A DNA stretch of 64,000 bases from Flavobacterium frigidarium DSM 17623 (GCF_000425505.1 NZ_KE384392.1:40973-104972); one strand, 5' to 3'. Positions 45,438 through 55,782 are shown, numbered from the stretch's first letter. Notes: generated from the sequence alone by a model not told the origin. A program made the numbers and translations.

Positions 45438-48400
45438 TTTTATCTTCTAAAAGTGGAACATCTGAATCTTGATTTGCTACCGGAATTGGTTTCGAACTAA
45501 TTCTCTCTTGCAAACCTTGGAAAACGATAAACAATACAGGAATAACAAAAACTCCTAAAAGTGTTCCTATTAACATTCCTCCAATAGCTCCCGTTCCAAT
45601 TGATTTGTTTCCTACTGCTCCAGCTCCTTGTGCTAACATTAATGGCAATAAACCAAAGATGAAGGCAAATGACGTCATTAAAATAGGACGTAATCTCGAT
45701 ACAGCACCTTGAACGGCAGCTTGTGCGATTGACATTCCTTTTTTCCTCGCATCAACGGAGAATTCGACAATCAAAATGGCATTCTTGGCCAGCAATCCAA
45801 TCAACATTATCAGTGTAATCTGGAGGTAGATATTGTTACTCACATTAAATAAGTAAGCAAAGATATAGGCACCAGCAAGACCAATAGGTAACGAAATTAA
45901 TACTGCAAACGGCAACATATAACTTTCATATTGAGCAGCAAGTAAGAAGTACACAAATACTAAACAAAGAATGAAAATGTACAATGTTTGACCACCTGCG
46001 CTAATTTCTTCACGAGTTAAACCAGAGAATTCATAACCATAACCAAGAGGCAAACTTTGAGCAGCCACTTCTTCAACAGCTTTAATTGCGTCTCCTGTAC
46101 TAAATCCGTCGTTTGGCGCACCCGTAACTTTCACCGAAGTAAATAAGTTGAAACGCTCAATGGCTTGAGGTCCAAACACTTTTACTAGCGTAACATACTG
46201 TGAAATAGGAGCCATTTGCCCGTCTTTATTTCGAACAAGAATTTTGTTTAAAGATTCAGGATTAGTTCTAAACTCTGGTTCTGATTGATAAACCACTCGA
46301 TATTGCTTACCAAACTTGTTAAAGTTAGAAGCATAAACTCCTCCATAATACCCTTGCATTGTTCCCAATACATCAGTGACAGTTAAGCCAGATCTTTTAA
46401 TCGCAGCTACATTTAAGTCAATACGATATTGTGGGTAATTAGGTGAGAACGACGTCGCCGCATATTTAATTTCTGGACGGCCATTTAAAGCAGCCAGGAA
46501 TTTATTGTTAACATCACTCAACTCTTGAATTGATCCCCCTTTTTGATCTTGTAATTGAAATTCGAAACCATTAGCAAAACCAAAACCAACTAGGGTAGGT
46601 CTAGCAAAGAAAAGCACCTTGGCATTTTTCACAGCAGCTGATCTCTTGAACAGTTCACCTACAACCATCGAAATTTCTTGATTGGCATCTTTACGTTCGT
46701 CCCAAGTTTTCAATTTTACAATTACCATTCCGTAGTTACTACCTGTTCCACTGATCAAACTACGACCAGAAATACGCAAGATTTCTTTAATCTCAGGAAT
46801 GTCTTTTACTTTGTTTTCGATCTCTAACAACACTTTTTCAGTATTTTCTAGAGACGTTCCCGGAGGAAGCGAAACATCAGATATAATTGCTCCAGTATCC
46901 TCTCCTGGTACAAACGCCTTAGGAGTAATGTTCAATAGTAAAACAAATATTCCAGCAAAAACAGCAATACCTACAAAGGCCAACCATTTACGTTTGATAA
47001 AGAATTCAACTGATTTTTTATATTTTCTAGTCGTCGTGTCAAAACCTACGTTAAACGCAGTATAAAAACGGTCTAAAAATCCTGTTTTCTTGGCGTTATC
47101 ATGAGGTTTTAAGAAAATAGCACACAAGGCAGGAGATAAAGTCAAGGCATTAATAGCCGACAATACAATGGCAACGGCAAGCGTTAAACCAAACTGTTTG
47201 TAGAAAACTCCAGCCGATCCACTAATAAACGAAACCGGAATAAATACCGCCGACATTACTAATGTTATTGAAATAATGGCACTACTAATATCGCCCATCG
47301 CACTGTGAGCTGCTTTTTTAGGATCGTGTTCACCAGCTTCCATTTTTGCATGGACGGCTTCAACAACCACAATCGCATCATCGACCACAATACCCACGGC
47401 TAATACCAAGGCAAATAACGTCAACAAGTTAATGGTAAACCCAAAGACACTCAAGAAAAAGAAAGTTCCTAAAATTGCCACTGGTACTGATATCGCTGGA
47501 ATCAACGTAGATCTCCAATCTTGCAAGAAAATAAAGACTACAATAAACACTAATAAAAAGGCTTCGATAAGGGTGTGGATTACTTTTGTAATCGACTCGT
47601 TAAGGAAGTCATTTGCATTAATCAAGGTAGTATATTTAACTCCCTTAGGAAAGTTGACTTCTGATTTATCTAGTACAGCAAGGGAGTTATCAATAACCTC
47701 TTGTGCATTTGATCCAGCCGTTTGTGCAATGGCAATCGCCACAGATTGGTTTCCGTTAGTTAAGGTATTACTAGCGTAGTTTACCGCTCCTAATTCAACT
47801 CTCGCAACATCTCCTAATTTCAAAATCTCGCCGTTTGGCGTAGAACGTACTACAATTTCTTCAAATTCTTTTACTTCTTGTAAACGTCCTTTGTATTTTA
47901 AAGTATATTGAAAAGATTGGTTGCTGTTTTCTCCTAATGATCCTGGAGCAGCTTCAATATTTTGCTCTGCTAATAAAGTGGTAATATCTGAAGGAATTAA
48001 TCCGTAAGCACCCATCACATCAGGTTTAAGCCAAATACGCATCGAGTAATCTTTTTGACCAAAAATAACCGCTTCTCCTACACCAGCAACCCTCTTAATT
48101 TTTGGAAGGATATTAATGTTGGCATAATTTTGAAGAAAAGTCATATCATAATCTGGATTTTCACTGTATAATGAGAAAATCAAGATATTATCGCTCTGTC
48201 TTTTTGAAGTCGTTACCCCAGCCTTTGTCACCTCTTGCGGTAATAAAGGAGTGGCACGCGATACTCTATTTTGAACGTTTACTGCAGCTAAATCGGCATT
48301 TGTACCTAATTTAAAGTAAATGTTGATAGCAGCAGAACCATCATTGTTTGATGTTGAAGTCATGTACGTCATGTCTTCTACACCATTGATTTGCTCCTCA

Positions 48401-48594
48401 AGAGGAATTACTACAGAGCTCATTACAACCTCGGCACTTGCTCCTTGGTAATTTGCTGTAACTGTTACGGTAGGCGGCGCTATTTCTGGGTACTGCGATA
48501 CTGGAAGAGATACTAATCCAATAGCTCCTAGTATTAGGATGATGATCGAAATCACCGTTGACAATACCGGTCTGTCGATAAATTTTTGAAACAT
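45427..48594 (-). CDS. RND efflux pump, inner membrane subunit (HAE1 type, system 2)
   Basis: The 1055-residue AcrB-like pump has FIDRPVLSTVISIIILILGA at the N-terminus, helix 4 with LFALVLAVGIVVDDAIVVVE (proton-relay Asp pair), and GLLAKNAILIVEFSVDARKK in the second half. The periplasmic pore docking loops are full-length. It probably exports hydrophobic toxic compounds. It is transcribed after the adaptor gene (34-base gap) and overlaps the channel gene. Confidence 0.96.
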   Translation of the reverse strand: MFQKFIDRPVLSTVISIIILILGAIGLVSLPVSQYPEIAPPTVTVTANYQGASAEVVMSSVVIPLEEQINGVEDMTYMTSTSNNDGSAAINIYFKLGTNADLAAVNVQNRVSRATPLLPQEVTKAGVTTSKRQSDNILIFSLYSENPDYDMTFLQNYANINILPKIKRVAGVGEAVIFGQKDYSMRIWLKPDVMGAYGLIPSDITTLLAEQNIEAAPGSLGENSNQSFQYTLKYKGRLQEVKEFEEIVVRSTPNGEILKLGDVARVELGAVNYASNTLTNGNQSVAIAIAQTAGSNAQEVIDNSLAVLDKSEVNFPKGVKYTTLINANDFLNESITKVIHTLIEAFLLVFIVVFIFLQDWRSTLIPAISVPVAILGTFFFLSVFGFTINLLTLFALVLAVGIVVDDAIVVVEAVHAKMEAGEHDPKKAAHSAMGDISSAIISITLVMSAVFIPVSFISGSAGVFYKQFGLTLAVAIVLSAINALTLSPALCAIFLKPHDNAKKTGFLDRFYTAFNVGFDTTTRKYKKSVEFFIKRKWLAFVGIAVFAGIFVLLLNITPKAFVPGEDTGAIISDVSLPPGTSLENTEKVLLEIENKVKDIPEIKEILRISGRSLISGTGSNYGMVIVKLKTWDERKDANQEISMVVGELFKRSAAVKNAKVLFFARPTLVGFGFANGFEFQLQDQKGGSIQELSDVNNKFLAALNGRPEIKYAATSFSPNYPQYRIDLNVAAIKRSGLTVTDVLGTMQGYYGGVYASNFNKFGKQYRVVYQSEPEFRTNPESLNKILVRNKDGQMAPISQYVTLVKVFGPQAIERFNLFTSVKVTGAPNDGFSTGDAIKAVEEVAAQSLPLGYGYEFSGLTREEISAGGQTLYIFILCLVFVYFLLAAQYESYMLPFAVLISLPIGLAGAYIFAYLFNVSNNIYLQITLIMLIGLLAKNAILIVEFSVDARKKGMSIAQAAVQGAVSRLRPILMTSFAFIFGLLPLMLAQGAGAVGNKSIGTGAIGGMLIGTLLGVFVIPVLFIVFQGLQERISSKPIPVANQDSDVPLLEDKNEK

Positions 48595-48628
48595 ATTTAA
48601 TTATTTATAGGATAGATTGAATTGTCAA

Positions 48629-49738
48629 TTATTTTTTTGTAGGATCAATTGTAGCTTGATAATCTACTACATCTGGTTTTATTTGAGTTCCTTCTGCAAC
48701 GATACCTACCCCTTCGATAAGCATTTTATCGTTTGGATTAAGTCCGCTATCTACCACATAGAAACGACCACCTGGAATAGGACGCACTTCGATAGGCACC
48801 GCTTTTACCTTATTATCTTTGTCAACAATCAATGCGATTCTCTTGTCTTGCATTTCTAAAGTGGCACTCTGTGGAATGATAATTACATCTTGTAAGTCAG
48901 TAGGGATTTGTAAAACACCACTTCCACCAGAACGTAATAATTTATTAGCATTAGGGAAACTTGCTCTCACATTAAACGATCCCGTTTGTGAATTGGCTTG
49001 ACCACTAAAAGTTTCAATTTTCCCTTTTTGCTCATACAATTGGCCGTTACTTAATACTAAATTTACAGCTGGCATGTTGTTAACTTTATCTTGAAAAGAT
49101 TTTCCTTTTGCATTCATCATTATGTCTAACTGCTGCTTTTCATTGATAGAAAAATAGGCAAATACAGTACTAATATCAGAGATACGCGTTAATGGTTCTG
49201 CTGTTTGACTACTAACATAACTTCCTAAACGCAAGGGTAGACTACCTACAATTCCATTTACCGGACTTTTTATTGTTGCATAGTTTATACGTGCAATAAT
49301 ACCTTGATAGGTACTTTTTACTCCAGCTAAATTAGCTTTTGCCGTTTCAAGTTGCACGTCGCTTATAATGTTGCGATCCACAAGTGGTTTTAATCTGTTT
49401 ACTTCAACTTGTGCAGCGGTAATGTTTGCTTTTGCAGCAGCGGCTTCTTGTGTTGCAGTTTGTGTTTCAAGTTTAAACAATATTTGACCTTTTCTTACTT
49501 CTTGTCCTTCTTGAACATAAATTTTCTCGATATAGCCATCTACTTTTGCTCTAATATCTATATCAGTAATTCCTTCTAAACTAGCAGGATATTCTGCTAA
49601 TAAAGTAGTACTAGATTTTCCTATTTCAACTACTTTGTAGGGCATTACAGGAGGGGCAGCTGGTTCTGCAGCTTCTTTTTTGCAGGATAGCAAACTTATA
49701 GATAGTAGCACTGCGCTAATGAAGTATCTCTTTTTCAT
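48629..49738 (-). CDS. RND efflux periplasmic adaptor lipoprotein (system 2)
   Basis: The 369-residue membrane-fusion protein has a lipoprotein signal (MKKRYFISAVLLSISLLSCK, lipobox LLSC). Lipoyl halves are VDGYIEKIYVQEGQEVRKGQ and IKSPVNGIVGSLPLRLGSYV, around an alpha-hairpin of about residues 95-150. It belongs to the AcrA/MexA group. The gene lies 22 bases after the regulator, which suggests co-transcription. Confidence 0.95.
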   Translation of the reverse strand: MKKRYFISAVLLSISLLSCKKEAAEPAAPPVMPYKVVEIGKSSTTLLAEYPASLEGITDIDIRAKVDGYIEKIYVQEGQEVRKGQILFKLETQTATQEAAAAKANITAAQVEVNRLKPLVDRNIISDVQLETAKANLAGVKSTYQGIIARINYATIKSPVNGIVGSLPLRLGSYVSSQTAEPLTRISDISTVFAYFSINEKQQLDIMMNAKGKSFQDKVNNMPAVNLVLSNGQLYEQKGKIETFSGQANSQTGSFNVRASFPNANKLLRSGGSGVLQIPTDLQDVIIIPQSATLEMQDKRIALIVDKDNKVKAVPIEVRPIPGGRFYVVDSGLNPNDKMLIEGVGIVAEGTQIKPDVVDYQATIDPTKK

Positions 49739-49760
49739 TTGGGATAATTTACTTAGTTAT

Positions 49761-50270
49761 TTAATTTTTTATTTGTTGCTTAATATCATTTTGAATTTCG
49801 ATCTTTCTAAATTCAGAAATAGTGTGTTGAAATGTTTGTTCGATTTGCTCAATATGATTCTTGTACGAAACGATATTGTTTAAATTAGCGATCTCCTCTG
49901 CACATGATGCCGTTTTAACTCGATATTCATGCATTCGATTAATTATCTTGCCTTCAGCTTCAATCATTTTTAAGTAATTGTTTAAACGATCACTCAATCG
50001 CGCTGATCTATAATATTTTTTTCGGTCCCCCGATAAAGTAAAATAGAATACCTTTTCCATACTTAATAGCAATTTCAAATTGGTAGAAATAGAACTTTTA
50101 CTTGCAGATAGTTTTTCGACTAGTGCTTCAAAGGTCAAACCTGATTTGCAACCATCTACAATTAAAACGCCCATTATTCTTGCTGCTAGTGGCGGAACAT
50201 GGTATAATGACTCAAAATGCATCCCGAACATTTCAATAAGCTCTTCTCTCTCCTTGGCTGTATTTTCCAT
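49761..50270 (-). CDS. GbsR/MarR-type regulator of efflux operon 2
   Basis: The 169-residue protein is a GbsR-like winged-helix regulator: FGMHFESLYHVPPLAARIMG, then EALVEKLSASKSSISTNLKL as the recognition helix region and GDRKKYYRSA in the wing. It is first in the operon, followed by adaptor, pump and channel, so it is probably the local repressor that also controls itself. A TAACTTTG promoter element (50282-50289) lies 12 bases upstream of its ATG, with inverted CGAAC/GTTCG words further up. Confidence 0.9.
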   Translation of the reverse strand: MENTAKEREELIEMFGMHFESLYHVPPLAARIMGVLIVDGCKSGLTFEALVEKLSASKSSISTNLKLLLSMEKVFYFTLSGDRKKYYRSARLSDRLNNYLKMIEAEGKIINRMHEYRVKTASCAEEIANLNNIVSYKNHIEQIEQTFQHTISEFRKIEIQNDIKQQIKN

Positions 50271-50281
50271 GTTTTTTTTTG

Positions 50282-50313
50282 CAAAGTTACAATTGGTTCG
50301 TAAAACACCGAAC
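50282..50313 (-). promoter_or_regulatory. Promoter element and candidate operator of efflux operon 2
   Basis: TAACTTTG in minus reading (50289-50282) fits the -7 consensus. Directly upstream, GTTCG (50296-50300) and CGAAC (50309-50313) are inverted around 8 bases. No good TTG is seen at the -33 distance. The operator call is weak. Confidence 0.45.
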
Positions 50314-50470
50314 TAGTCGAACTTAATGTTATGTTAAATTTTAAACAGTTGTTTAATTCGAAAAAAAGGACAGTTCAAAACATTTATTTAGCAGAAAAAA
50401 GTGCGTTAAAAAACACTTTTACAAGTAAAATCTAATTTCCCTATATTTGTTCACCTAAAATGATACTAGA

Positions 50471-51700
50471 GTGGCTCAAATAAATAAACTTAAAATATTC
50501 AATGATCCTATTTACGGATTTATCAGTATTCCTAATGCGCTAATTTACGACCTGATACAGCATCCTTATTTTCAGCGTTTAAGGAGAATTTCACAAATGG
50601 GACTTTCATATCTTGTCTATCCTGGTGCAAATCATACTCGCTTTCATCATGCGTTAGGATGCATGCATTTGATGCAAAAAGCAGTTGATGTTTTACGTTT
50701 TAAAGGCATTACTATTTCTGACGAAGAGGAAAATGCATTATACATTGCAATTTTATTACATGATATAGGACACGGACCTTTCTCTCACGCTATGGAGCGC
50801 AGCATTGTTGAAGATGTGCATCATGAGGAGATTTCGTTACTATTTATGAACGAACTTAACGTGAAATTCAATGGGCAACTGGATCTTGCAATACAGGTTT
50901 TTAAAGGAGATTACCACAGGTTGTTTATGCTACAGTTAATTTCGAGTCAGTTAGATATGGATCGAATGGACTACTTAAAGCGCGATAGTTTTTACTCTGG
51001 TGTTGCAGAAGGAAATGTGAATTCTGAACGCCTGATTCAAATGATGAATGTCGAAAATGATGTTCTTGTTATCGAGGAAAAAGGGATTTACTCTGTAGAA
51101 GAATTTTTAATGTCTCGTCGATTAATGTATTGGCAGGCTTACTTGCACAAAACAAGTTTAGTGGCCGAATTAATCTTGACAAAAATATTAAAACGTGCTA
51201 AGGAACTAACATTAAAAGGAACTGTTTTACCTTGCAGTGATGCTTTGCAATTTTTTTTACAACACAAAATCACATTGGAAGCATTTGATACAACTAATTT
51301 AGATTTGTTCTCAAGACTAGATGATTTTGATATTATTAGTGCATTGAAGGCATGGCAATACAATCCTGATTTTATATTATCATCTTTAAGTAAAATGATT
51401 ATTAACCGTGATTTATTAAAAATTAAACTGACAAGCGAAAAGGTACCTAGTGAAGATTTACAGCCTTTAAAAGAGCGTTTTGCAGCCGAAAATAAGATTA
51501 GTTTACACGATACTGATTATTTTATTTTTAAAGGAAAGATAAAAAACCAAGCCTACAGTAAGGAGGCAGAACCTATACGAATTTTAAAGAAAGACCGTAC
51601 TGTGGAGGATGTAATTGAATCATCAGATCAGCTGAATTTAAAATCATTATCAAAAGCGGTAACCAAATATTATATTTGTTTCCCAAAACAACTTGTATAA
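50471..51700 (+). CDS. HD-domain phosphohydrolase (SAMHD1/dGTPase-like)
   Basis: I read a GTG start at 50471 (409 residues, MAQINKLKIFNDPIYGFISI), which fits the conserved N-terminus. HD motifs: HTRFHHALGCMHLM, ILLHDIGHGPFSHAME (HD pair), and QLDMDRMDYLKRDSFYSGVA (final Asp). The protein resembles YdhJ-type HD hydrolases that act on nucleotides, perhaps dNTPs; the substrate is not proven. A TATATTTG promoter element lies at 50442-50449. It is 122 bases upstream of lpxD, in the same direction, and may be a separate unit. Confidence 0.92.
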   Translation: MAQINKLKIFNDPIYGFISIPNALIYDLIQHPYFQRLRRISQMGLSYLVYPGANHTRFHHALGCMHLMQKAVDVLRFKGITISDEEENALYIAILLHDIGHGPFSHAMERSIVEDVHHEEISLLFMNELNVKFNGQLDLAIQVFKGDYHRLFMLQLISSQLDMDRMDYLKRDSFYSGVAEGNVNSERLIQMMNVENDVLVIEEKGIYSVEEFLMSRRLMYWQAYLHKTSLVAELILTKILKRAKELTLKGTVLPCSDALQFFLQHKITLEAFDTTNLDLFSRLDDFDIISALKAWQYNPDFILSSLSKMIINRDLLKIKLTSEKVPSEDLQPLKERFAAENKISLHDTDYFIFKGKIKNQAYSKEAEPIRILKKDRTVEDVIESSDQLNLKSLSKAVTKYYICFPKQLV

Positions 51701-51822
51701 ATCAAGATTTAAAATCTATTTTTTTATATTTTTGTGCGAATCAAAAGTTAATCATTTTTTTATGTGTTTAGAGAACTGCGCTCATCACGCATCTTATACT
51801 ATTAAAAATACAATCAAATAAG

Positions 51823-52866
51823 ATGAAATTTACAGCAGAACAAATAGCGGGTATTTTAGAAGGAGAAATCATTGGTAATCCAAAAGCTGAGGTGCACGAG
51901 TTGGCAAAGATCGAAGAAGGTAAAGAAGGTTCATTAACTTTTCTTTCTAATCCTAAATACAACAATTTTATTTACACTACAAAAGCTACTATAACCATAG
52001 TAAACAAGGCTTTTATTCCTGAAGGAGATATTGCTACTACTTTAATAAAGGTGGAAGATGCTTATATGTCATTCTCTAAATTGCTGGAATTTTATGATCA
52101 GGCAAAAGGAGTTAAGATGGGAATTGAGCAACCTTCTGTGATTTCAGAAGATGCAAAATACGGTACTAATTTATATTTTGGAAGTTTTAGTTACATTGGT
52201 TCTAGAGTGACTCTAGGAGATGATGTTAAAATTTATCCGAATTGTTTTATAGGAGATGACGTTAAAATTGGAAATAATGTCACTATTTTTGCGGGTGCAA
52301 AAATATATTCTGATACTATAATAGGGAACAACTGTACGATTCATTCTGGTGCAATAATAGGCGCAGACGGATTTGGTTTTGCTCCCGTAGCTGATGGAAG
52401 TTATAAAAAGATACCTCAAATTGGGAATGTGATCATCGAAGATAATGTAGACATTGGGTCTTGCACTACGATAGATAGAGCAACCATGGGATCAACGATT
52501 ATAAGAAGAGGAGTAAAACTTGACAATCAAATTCAAGTAGCACATAATGTAGAGATAGGAGAAAATACTGTGATTGCAGCGCAAACAGGTATTGCTGGTT
52601 CTACTAAAATAGGTAAGAACGGAATGATAGGTGGCCAAGTAGGTATTGTGGGCCATTTAACAATAGGAGATAATGTTCGTATACAAGCTCAGGCTGGTGT
52701 AGGTAAGAACATCAAAGATAATGAAATATTACAAGGAAGTCCGTCGTTTGGATATAGCGACTACAGTAAGTCGTATGTTCATTTCAAGAACTTGCCAAAA
52801 CTTGTGAATGAATTAGAAGAGTTAAAAAAACAAATATTAAATCAAAAAAAAGCAAACAATGGTTAA
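51823..52866 (+). CDS. lpxD: UDP-3-O-(3-hydroxyacyl)glucosamine N-acyltransferase
   Basis: The 347-residue enzyme catalyses the third step of lipid A synthesis. It has an N-terminal uridine-binding domain (residues 1-100) and a left-handed beta-helix of hexapeptide repeats (IGDDVKIGNNVTIFAGAKI) with the catalytic His in HNVEIGE. It overlaps lpxC/fabZ by 8 bases. A TATTTTTG promoter element lies at 51727-51734. A second LpxD-like protein is encoded four genes downstream. Confidence 0.96.
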   Translation: MKFTAEQIAGILEGEIIGNPKAEVHELAKIEEGKEGSLTFLSNPKYNNFIYTTKATITIVNKAFIPEGDIATTLIKVEDAYMSFSKLLEFYDQAKGVKMGIEQPSVISEDAKYGTNLYFGSFSYIGSRVTLGDDVKIYPNCFIGDDVKIGNNVTIFAGAKIYSDTIIGNNCTIHSGAIIGADGFGFAPVADGSYKKIPQIGNVIIEDNVDIGSCTTIDRATMGSTIIRRGVKLDNQIQVAHNVEIGENTVIAAQTGIAGSTKIGKNGMIGGQVGIVGHLTIGDNVRIQAQAGVGKNIKDNEILQGSPSFGYSDYSKSYVHFKNLPKLVNELEELKKQILNQKKANNG

Positions 52867-54247
52867 ACAGAAGACCATCAAGACCGAAATCTCACTAACT
52901 GGTGTTGGACTCCATACTGGTAAAGAAGTTAAGATGACTTTTAAACCAGCTCCTATTAATAATGGTTTTACATTTGTTAGAGTTGATTTAGAAGGACAGC
53001 CAGTGGTAGAAGCTGATGCTAACTATGTGGTAAACACACAAAGAGGAACTAATTTAGAGAAATTAGGTGTTAAAATTCAAACTCCTGAGCATGTATTAGC
53101 AGCTTTAGTAGGTTGCGATTTAGATAATGTTATCATAGAATTAAATGCTTCTGAGCTTCCTATTATGGATGGTTCATCTAAATATTTTGTTGAAGCGCTT
53201 GAAAATGCGGGAATCGAAGAACAAAATGGTAAACGTAACGTTTACGTGGTTAAAGAAGTGATCTCGTATACAGATGAAGCTTCTGGAAGCGAAATCTTAA
53301 TCATGCCTAGCGATACCTACTCTGTAACTACAATGGTTGATTTTGGTACTAAAATTTTAGGTACTCAAAATGCTAATTTAAAGCACATCGATGATTTTAA
53401 GCAGGAGATCTCTAATTCTAGAACATTTAGCTTTTTGCATGAATTAGAAGCTTTATTAGATAACGGCTTGATTAAAGGTGGTGACTTAAATAATGCTATT
53501 GTTTATGTTGACAAAGAAATCTCTGAAACGACAATGCAAAACTTAAAAGTTGCATTTGGTAAGGAAGATATCAATGTAAAACCTAACGGAATTTTAGACA
53601 ACCTTACTTTGCATTACCCTAATGAAGCAGCAAGACACAAACTGCTTGATGTTGTAGGTGATTTAGCTTTGATAGGAACAAAAATTCAAGGTAAAATTAT
53701 CGCTAATAAGCCAGGTCACTTTGTGAACACACAGTTTGCTAAAAAGATGGCTAAAATTATAAAAATTGAGCAGCGCAATTATGTTCCGGTTTATGACCTG
53801 AACTTAGAGCCGTTAATGGATATTCATAAGATTATGGCGGTATTGCCTCACAGACCACCATTTCTGTTGATTGATAGAATTATCGAAATGTCTGAGACGC
53901 ATGTTGTGGGTATGAAAAATGTAACAATGAATGAGAATTTCTTTGTTGGACATTTTCCTGAAGCACCTGTAATGCCTGGAGTTCTTATTGTTGAAGCCAT
54001 GGCTCAAACGGGAGGGATTTTAGTTTTAAGTACTGTACCAGATCCTGAGAATTATTTAACTTATTTCATGAAAATTGATAATGTAAAATTCAAGCATAAA
54101 GTATTGCCTGGGGATACATTGATATTTAAATGTGATTTGATTACTCCTATTAGAAGAGGTATCTGTCACATGCAAGCAAATGCTTATGCTAATGGTAAAT
54201 TAGTTGCAGAGGCTGAATTAATGGCACAAATAGCCAAAAAACAATAA
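52859..54247 (+). CDS. lpxC/fabZ: Bifunctional LpxC deacetylase/FabZ dehydratase
   Basis: The 462-residue fusion has an LpxC domain (residues 1 to about 305): GVGLHTG at the start, zinc-site segments TPEHVLAALVGCDLDNV and HKLLDVVGDLALIG. A FabZ domain follows (about 312-462): LPHRPPFLLIDRII, then the catalytic His in HFPEAPVMPGVLIVEAMAQT. LpxC makes the committed lipid A step and FabZ dehydrates 3-hydroxyacyl-ACP. The fusion is characteristic of Bacteroidota. It overlaps lpxD by 8 bases. Confidence 0.98.
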   Translation: MVKQKTIKTEISLTGVGLHTGKEVKMTFKPAPINNGFTFVRVDLEGQPVVEADANYVVNTQRGTNLEKLGVKIQTPEHVLAALVGCDLDNVIIELNASELPIMDGSSKYFVEALENAGIEEQNGKRNVYVVKEVISYTDEASGSEILIMPSDTYSVTTMVDFGTKILGTQNANLKHIDDFKQEISNSRTFSFLHELEALLDNGLIKGGDLNNAIVYVDKEISETTMQNLKVAFGKEDINVKPNGILDNLTLHYPNEAARHKLLDVVGDLALIGTKIQGKIIANKPGHFVNTQFAKKMAKIIKIEQRNYVPVYDLNLEPLMDIHKIMAVLPHRPPFLLIDRIIEMSETHVVGMKNVTMNENFFVGHFPEAPVMPGVLIVEAMAQTGGILVLSTVPDPENYLTYFMKIDNVKFKHKVLPGDTLIFKCDLITPIRRGICHMQANAYANGKLVAEAELMAQIAKKQ

Positions 54248-54263
54248 AATAGGATTATAATGA

Positions 54264-54292
54264 AGTGAGCGGTATCTTTCGCTGACTTTTTA
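54264..54292 (+). terminator. Weak hairpin between lpxC/fabZ and lpxA
   Basis: Arms AGTGAGCG (54264-54271) and CGCTGACT (54280-54287) pair except for one central mismatch and are followed by TTTT. It may attenuate transcription into lpxA rather than end it. Confidence 0.4.
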
Positions 54293-54320
54293 TAATTAAT
54301 GCAAACATAAAAAAAAGCAG

Positions 54321-55106
54321 ATGAATCAACCATTAGCATATGTTCATCCTGGCGCAAAAATCGCCAAAAATGTAGTTATTGAACCTTTTACGACTATTCA
54401 CAACAATGTGGTAATAGGAGATGGAACTTGGATAGGATCGAATGTCACCATTATGGAAGGTGCCCGAATTGGAAAGAATTGTAATATTTTTCCAGGAGCA
54501 GTAATATCTGCAGTACCGCAAGATTTAAAATTTGGTGGTGAAGAGTCTTTAGCAATTATTGGAGACAACTGCACCATTAGAGAGTGTGTTACTATTAATA
54601 GAGGAACAATTGCATCAGGTCAAACATTAATTGGAAACAATTGTTTAATCATGGCTGCTGCACACATTGCACACGACTGTCACGTAGGACACAATGCAAT
54701 AATTGTTAACGGTGTGCTATTAGGTGGTCACGTAACAATAGGGAATCACGCTGTAATTGGAGGATTGGCAGCAATTCATCAATTCATAAGTGTAGGAGAT
54801 CATGCTATGGTTTCTGGAGGATCTCTAGTTAGAAAAGATGTTCCACCATTTACAAAAGCTGCAAAAGAGCCTTTGTCATATGTAGGAATTAATTCTGTGG
54901 GACTTAGAAGAAGAGGGTTTACATCTGAAAAGATTAAAGAAATTCAGGAGATTTACAGAATTTTATACCAAAAAAATTATAACGTTACACAAGCACTAGG
55001 AATTATCGAAGCTGAGATGGAAGCAACTCCAGAAAGAGATGAAATCATCGACTTTATTAGAAATTCTTCTCGAGGTGTAATGAAAGGATATACGGGGAAT
55101 TATTAA
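54321..55106 (+). CDS. lpxA: UDP-N-acetylglucosamine acyltransferase
   Basis: The 261-residue enzyme starts lipid A synthesis by O-acylating UDP-GlcNAc. The beta-helix runs over residues 1-190 and the catalytic His lies in AAHIAHDCHVGHNAI. GGLAAIHQFISVGDHAMVSG and GLRRRGFTSEKIKEIQEIYR mark the C-terminal part. It lies 73 bases after lpxC/fabZ in the conserved block order. Confidence 0.97.
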   Translation: MNQPLAYVHPGAKIAKNVVIEPFTTIHNNVVIGDGTWIGSNVTIMEGARIGKNCNIFPGAVISAVPQDLKFGGEESLAIIGDNCTIRECVTINRGTIASGQTLIGNNCLIMAAAHIAHDCHVGHNAIIVNGVLLGGHVTIGNHAVIGGLAAIHQFISVGDHAMVSGGSLVRKDVPPFTKAAKEPLSYVGINSVGLRRRGFTSEKIKEIQEIYRILYQKNYNVTQALGIIEAEMEATPERDEIIDFIRNSSRGVMKGYTGNY

Positions 55107-55204
55107 TTAATTTCTAGGAAATCGTGCAAGCTTTTAGCATTGCAAAAACAATAAAAACGAATATAAATTGCTACAAACAAAACCAGTAGCTAAAATAAAA
55201 AATA

Positions 55205-55771
55205 ATGGCATCAACATCAGATATTAAAAACGGATTGTGTATTAAGTACAATAACGATATTTACAAAATTATTGAATTTTTACACGTGAAGCCTGGAAAA
55301 GGACCTGCATTTGTTAGAACTAAATTAAGAAGTTTAAGTAATGGAAAAGTTTTAGATAACACTTTTTCTGCTGGTCATAAAATTGAAGAGGTTCGTGTTG
55401 AAAATCATAAATTTCAGTTTTTATATCCTGAAGGTGATGAATTCCATTTCATGAATACAGAATCTTTCGAACAAATTTCTTTAAACAAGAACATCCTTGA
55501 TTCACCAGATTTATTAAAAGAAGGAGAAAGTGTGATGGTAAGTATTAATACAGAGACTGATTTACCTTTATCTGTAGATATGCCAGCTTCAGTAATCTTA
55601 GAAGTGACTTACGCTGAACCAGGAGTAAAAGGAAATACAGCAACTAATGCTACCAAATCTGCTACTGTAGAAACTGGTGCTCAAATTAACGTTCCTTTGT
55701 TTATTAACGAAGGTGACAAAATCAAGATTGATACGACTTCAGGAAATTACATGGAGCGTGTTAAAGAGTAA
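55205..55771 (+). CDS. efp: Translation elongation factor P
   Basis: The 188-residue EF-P relieves ribosome stalling at proline runs. KPGKGPAFVRTKLR carries the modifiable Lys (Lys32) at the tip of domain I; the C-terminal domain ends with GDKIKIDTTSGNYMERVKE, as usual. It stands between lpxA and the second LpxD-like gene (gap 11 bases after), an arrangement conserved in Flavobacteriia. Confidence 0.97.
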   Translation: MASTSDIKNGLCIKYNNDIYKIIEFLHVKPGKGPAFVRTKLRSLSNGKVLDNTFSAGHKIEEVRVENHKFQFLYPEGDEFHFMNTESFEQISLNKNILDSPDLLKEGESVMVSINTETDLPLSVDMPASVILEVTYAEPGVKGNTATNATKSATVETGAQINVPLFINEGDKIKIDTTSGNYMERVKE

Positions 55772-55782
55772 TTGATTATTAT

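Noticed and set aside
48617..48859. Plus-strand frame antisense to the adaptor gene
   Set aside because: It is a shadow of the strongly supported membrane-fusion protein gene.
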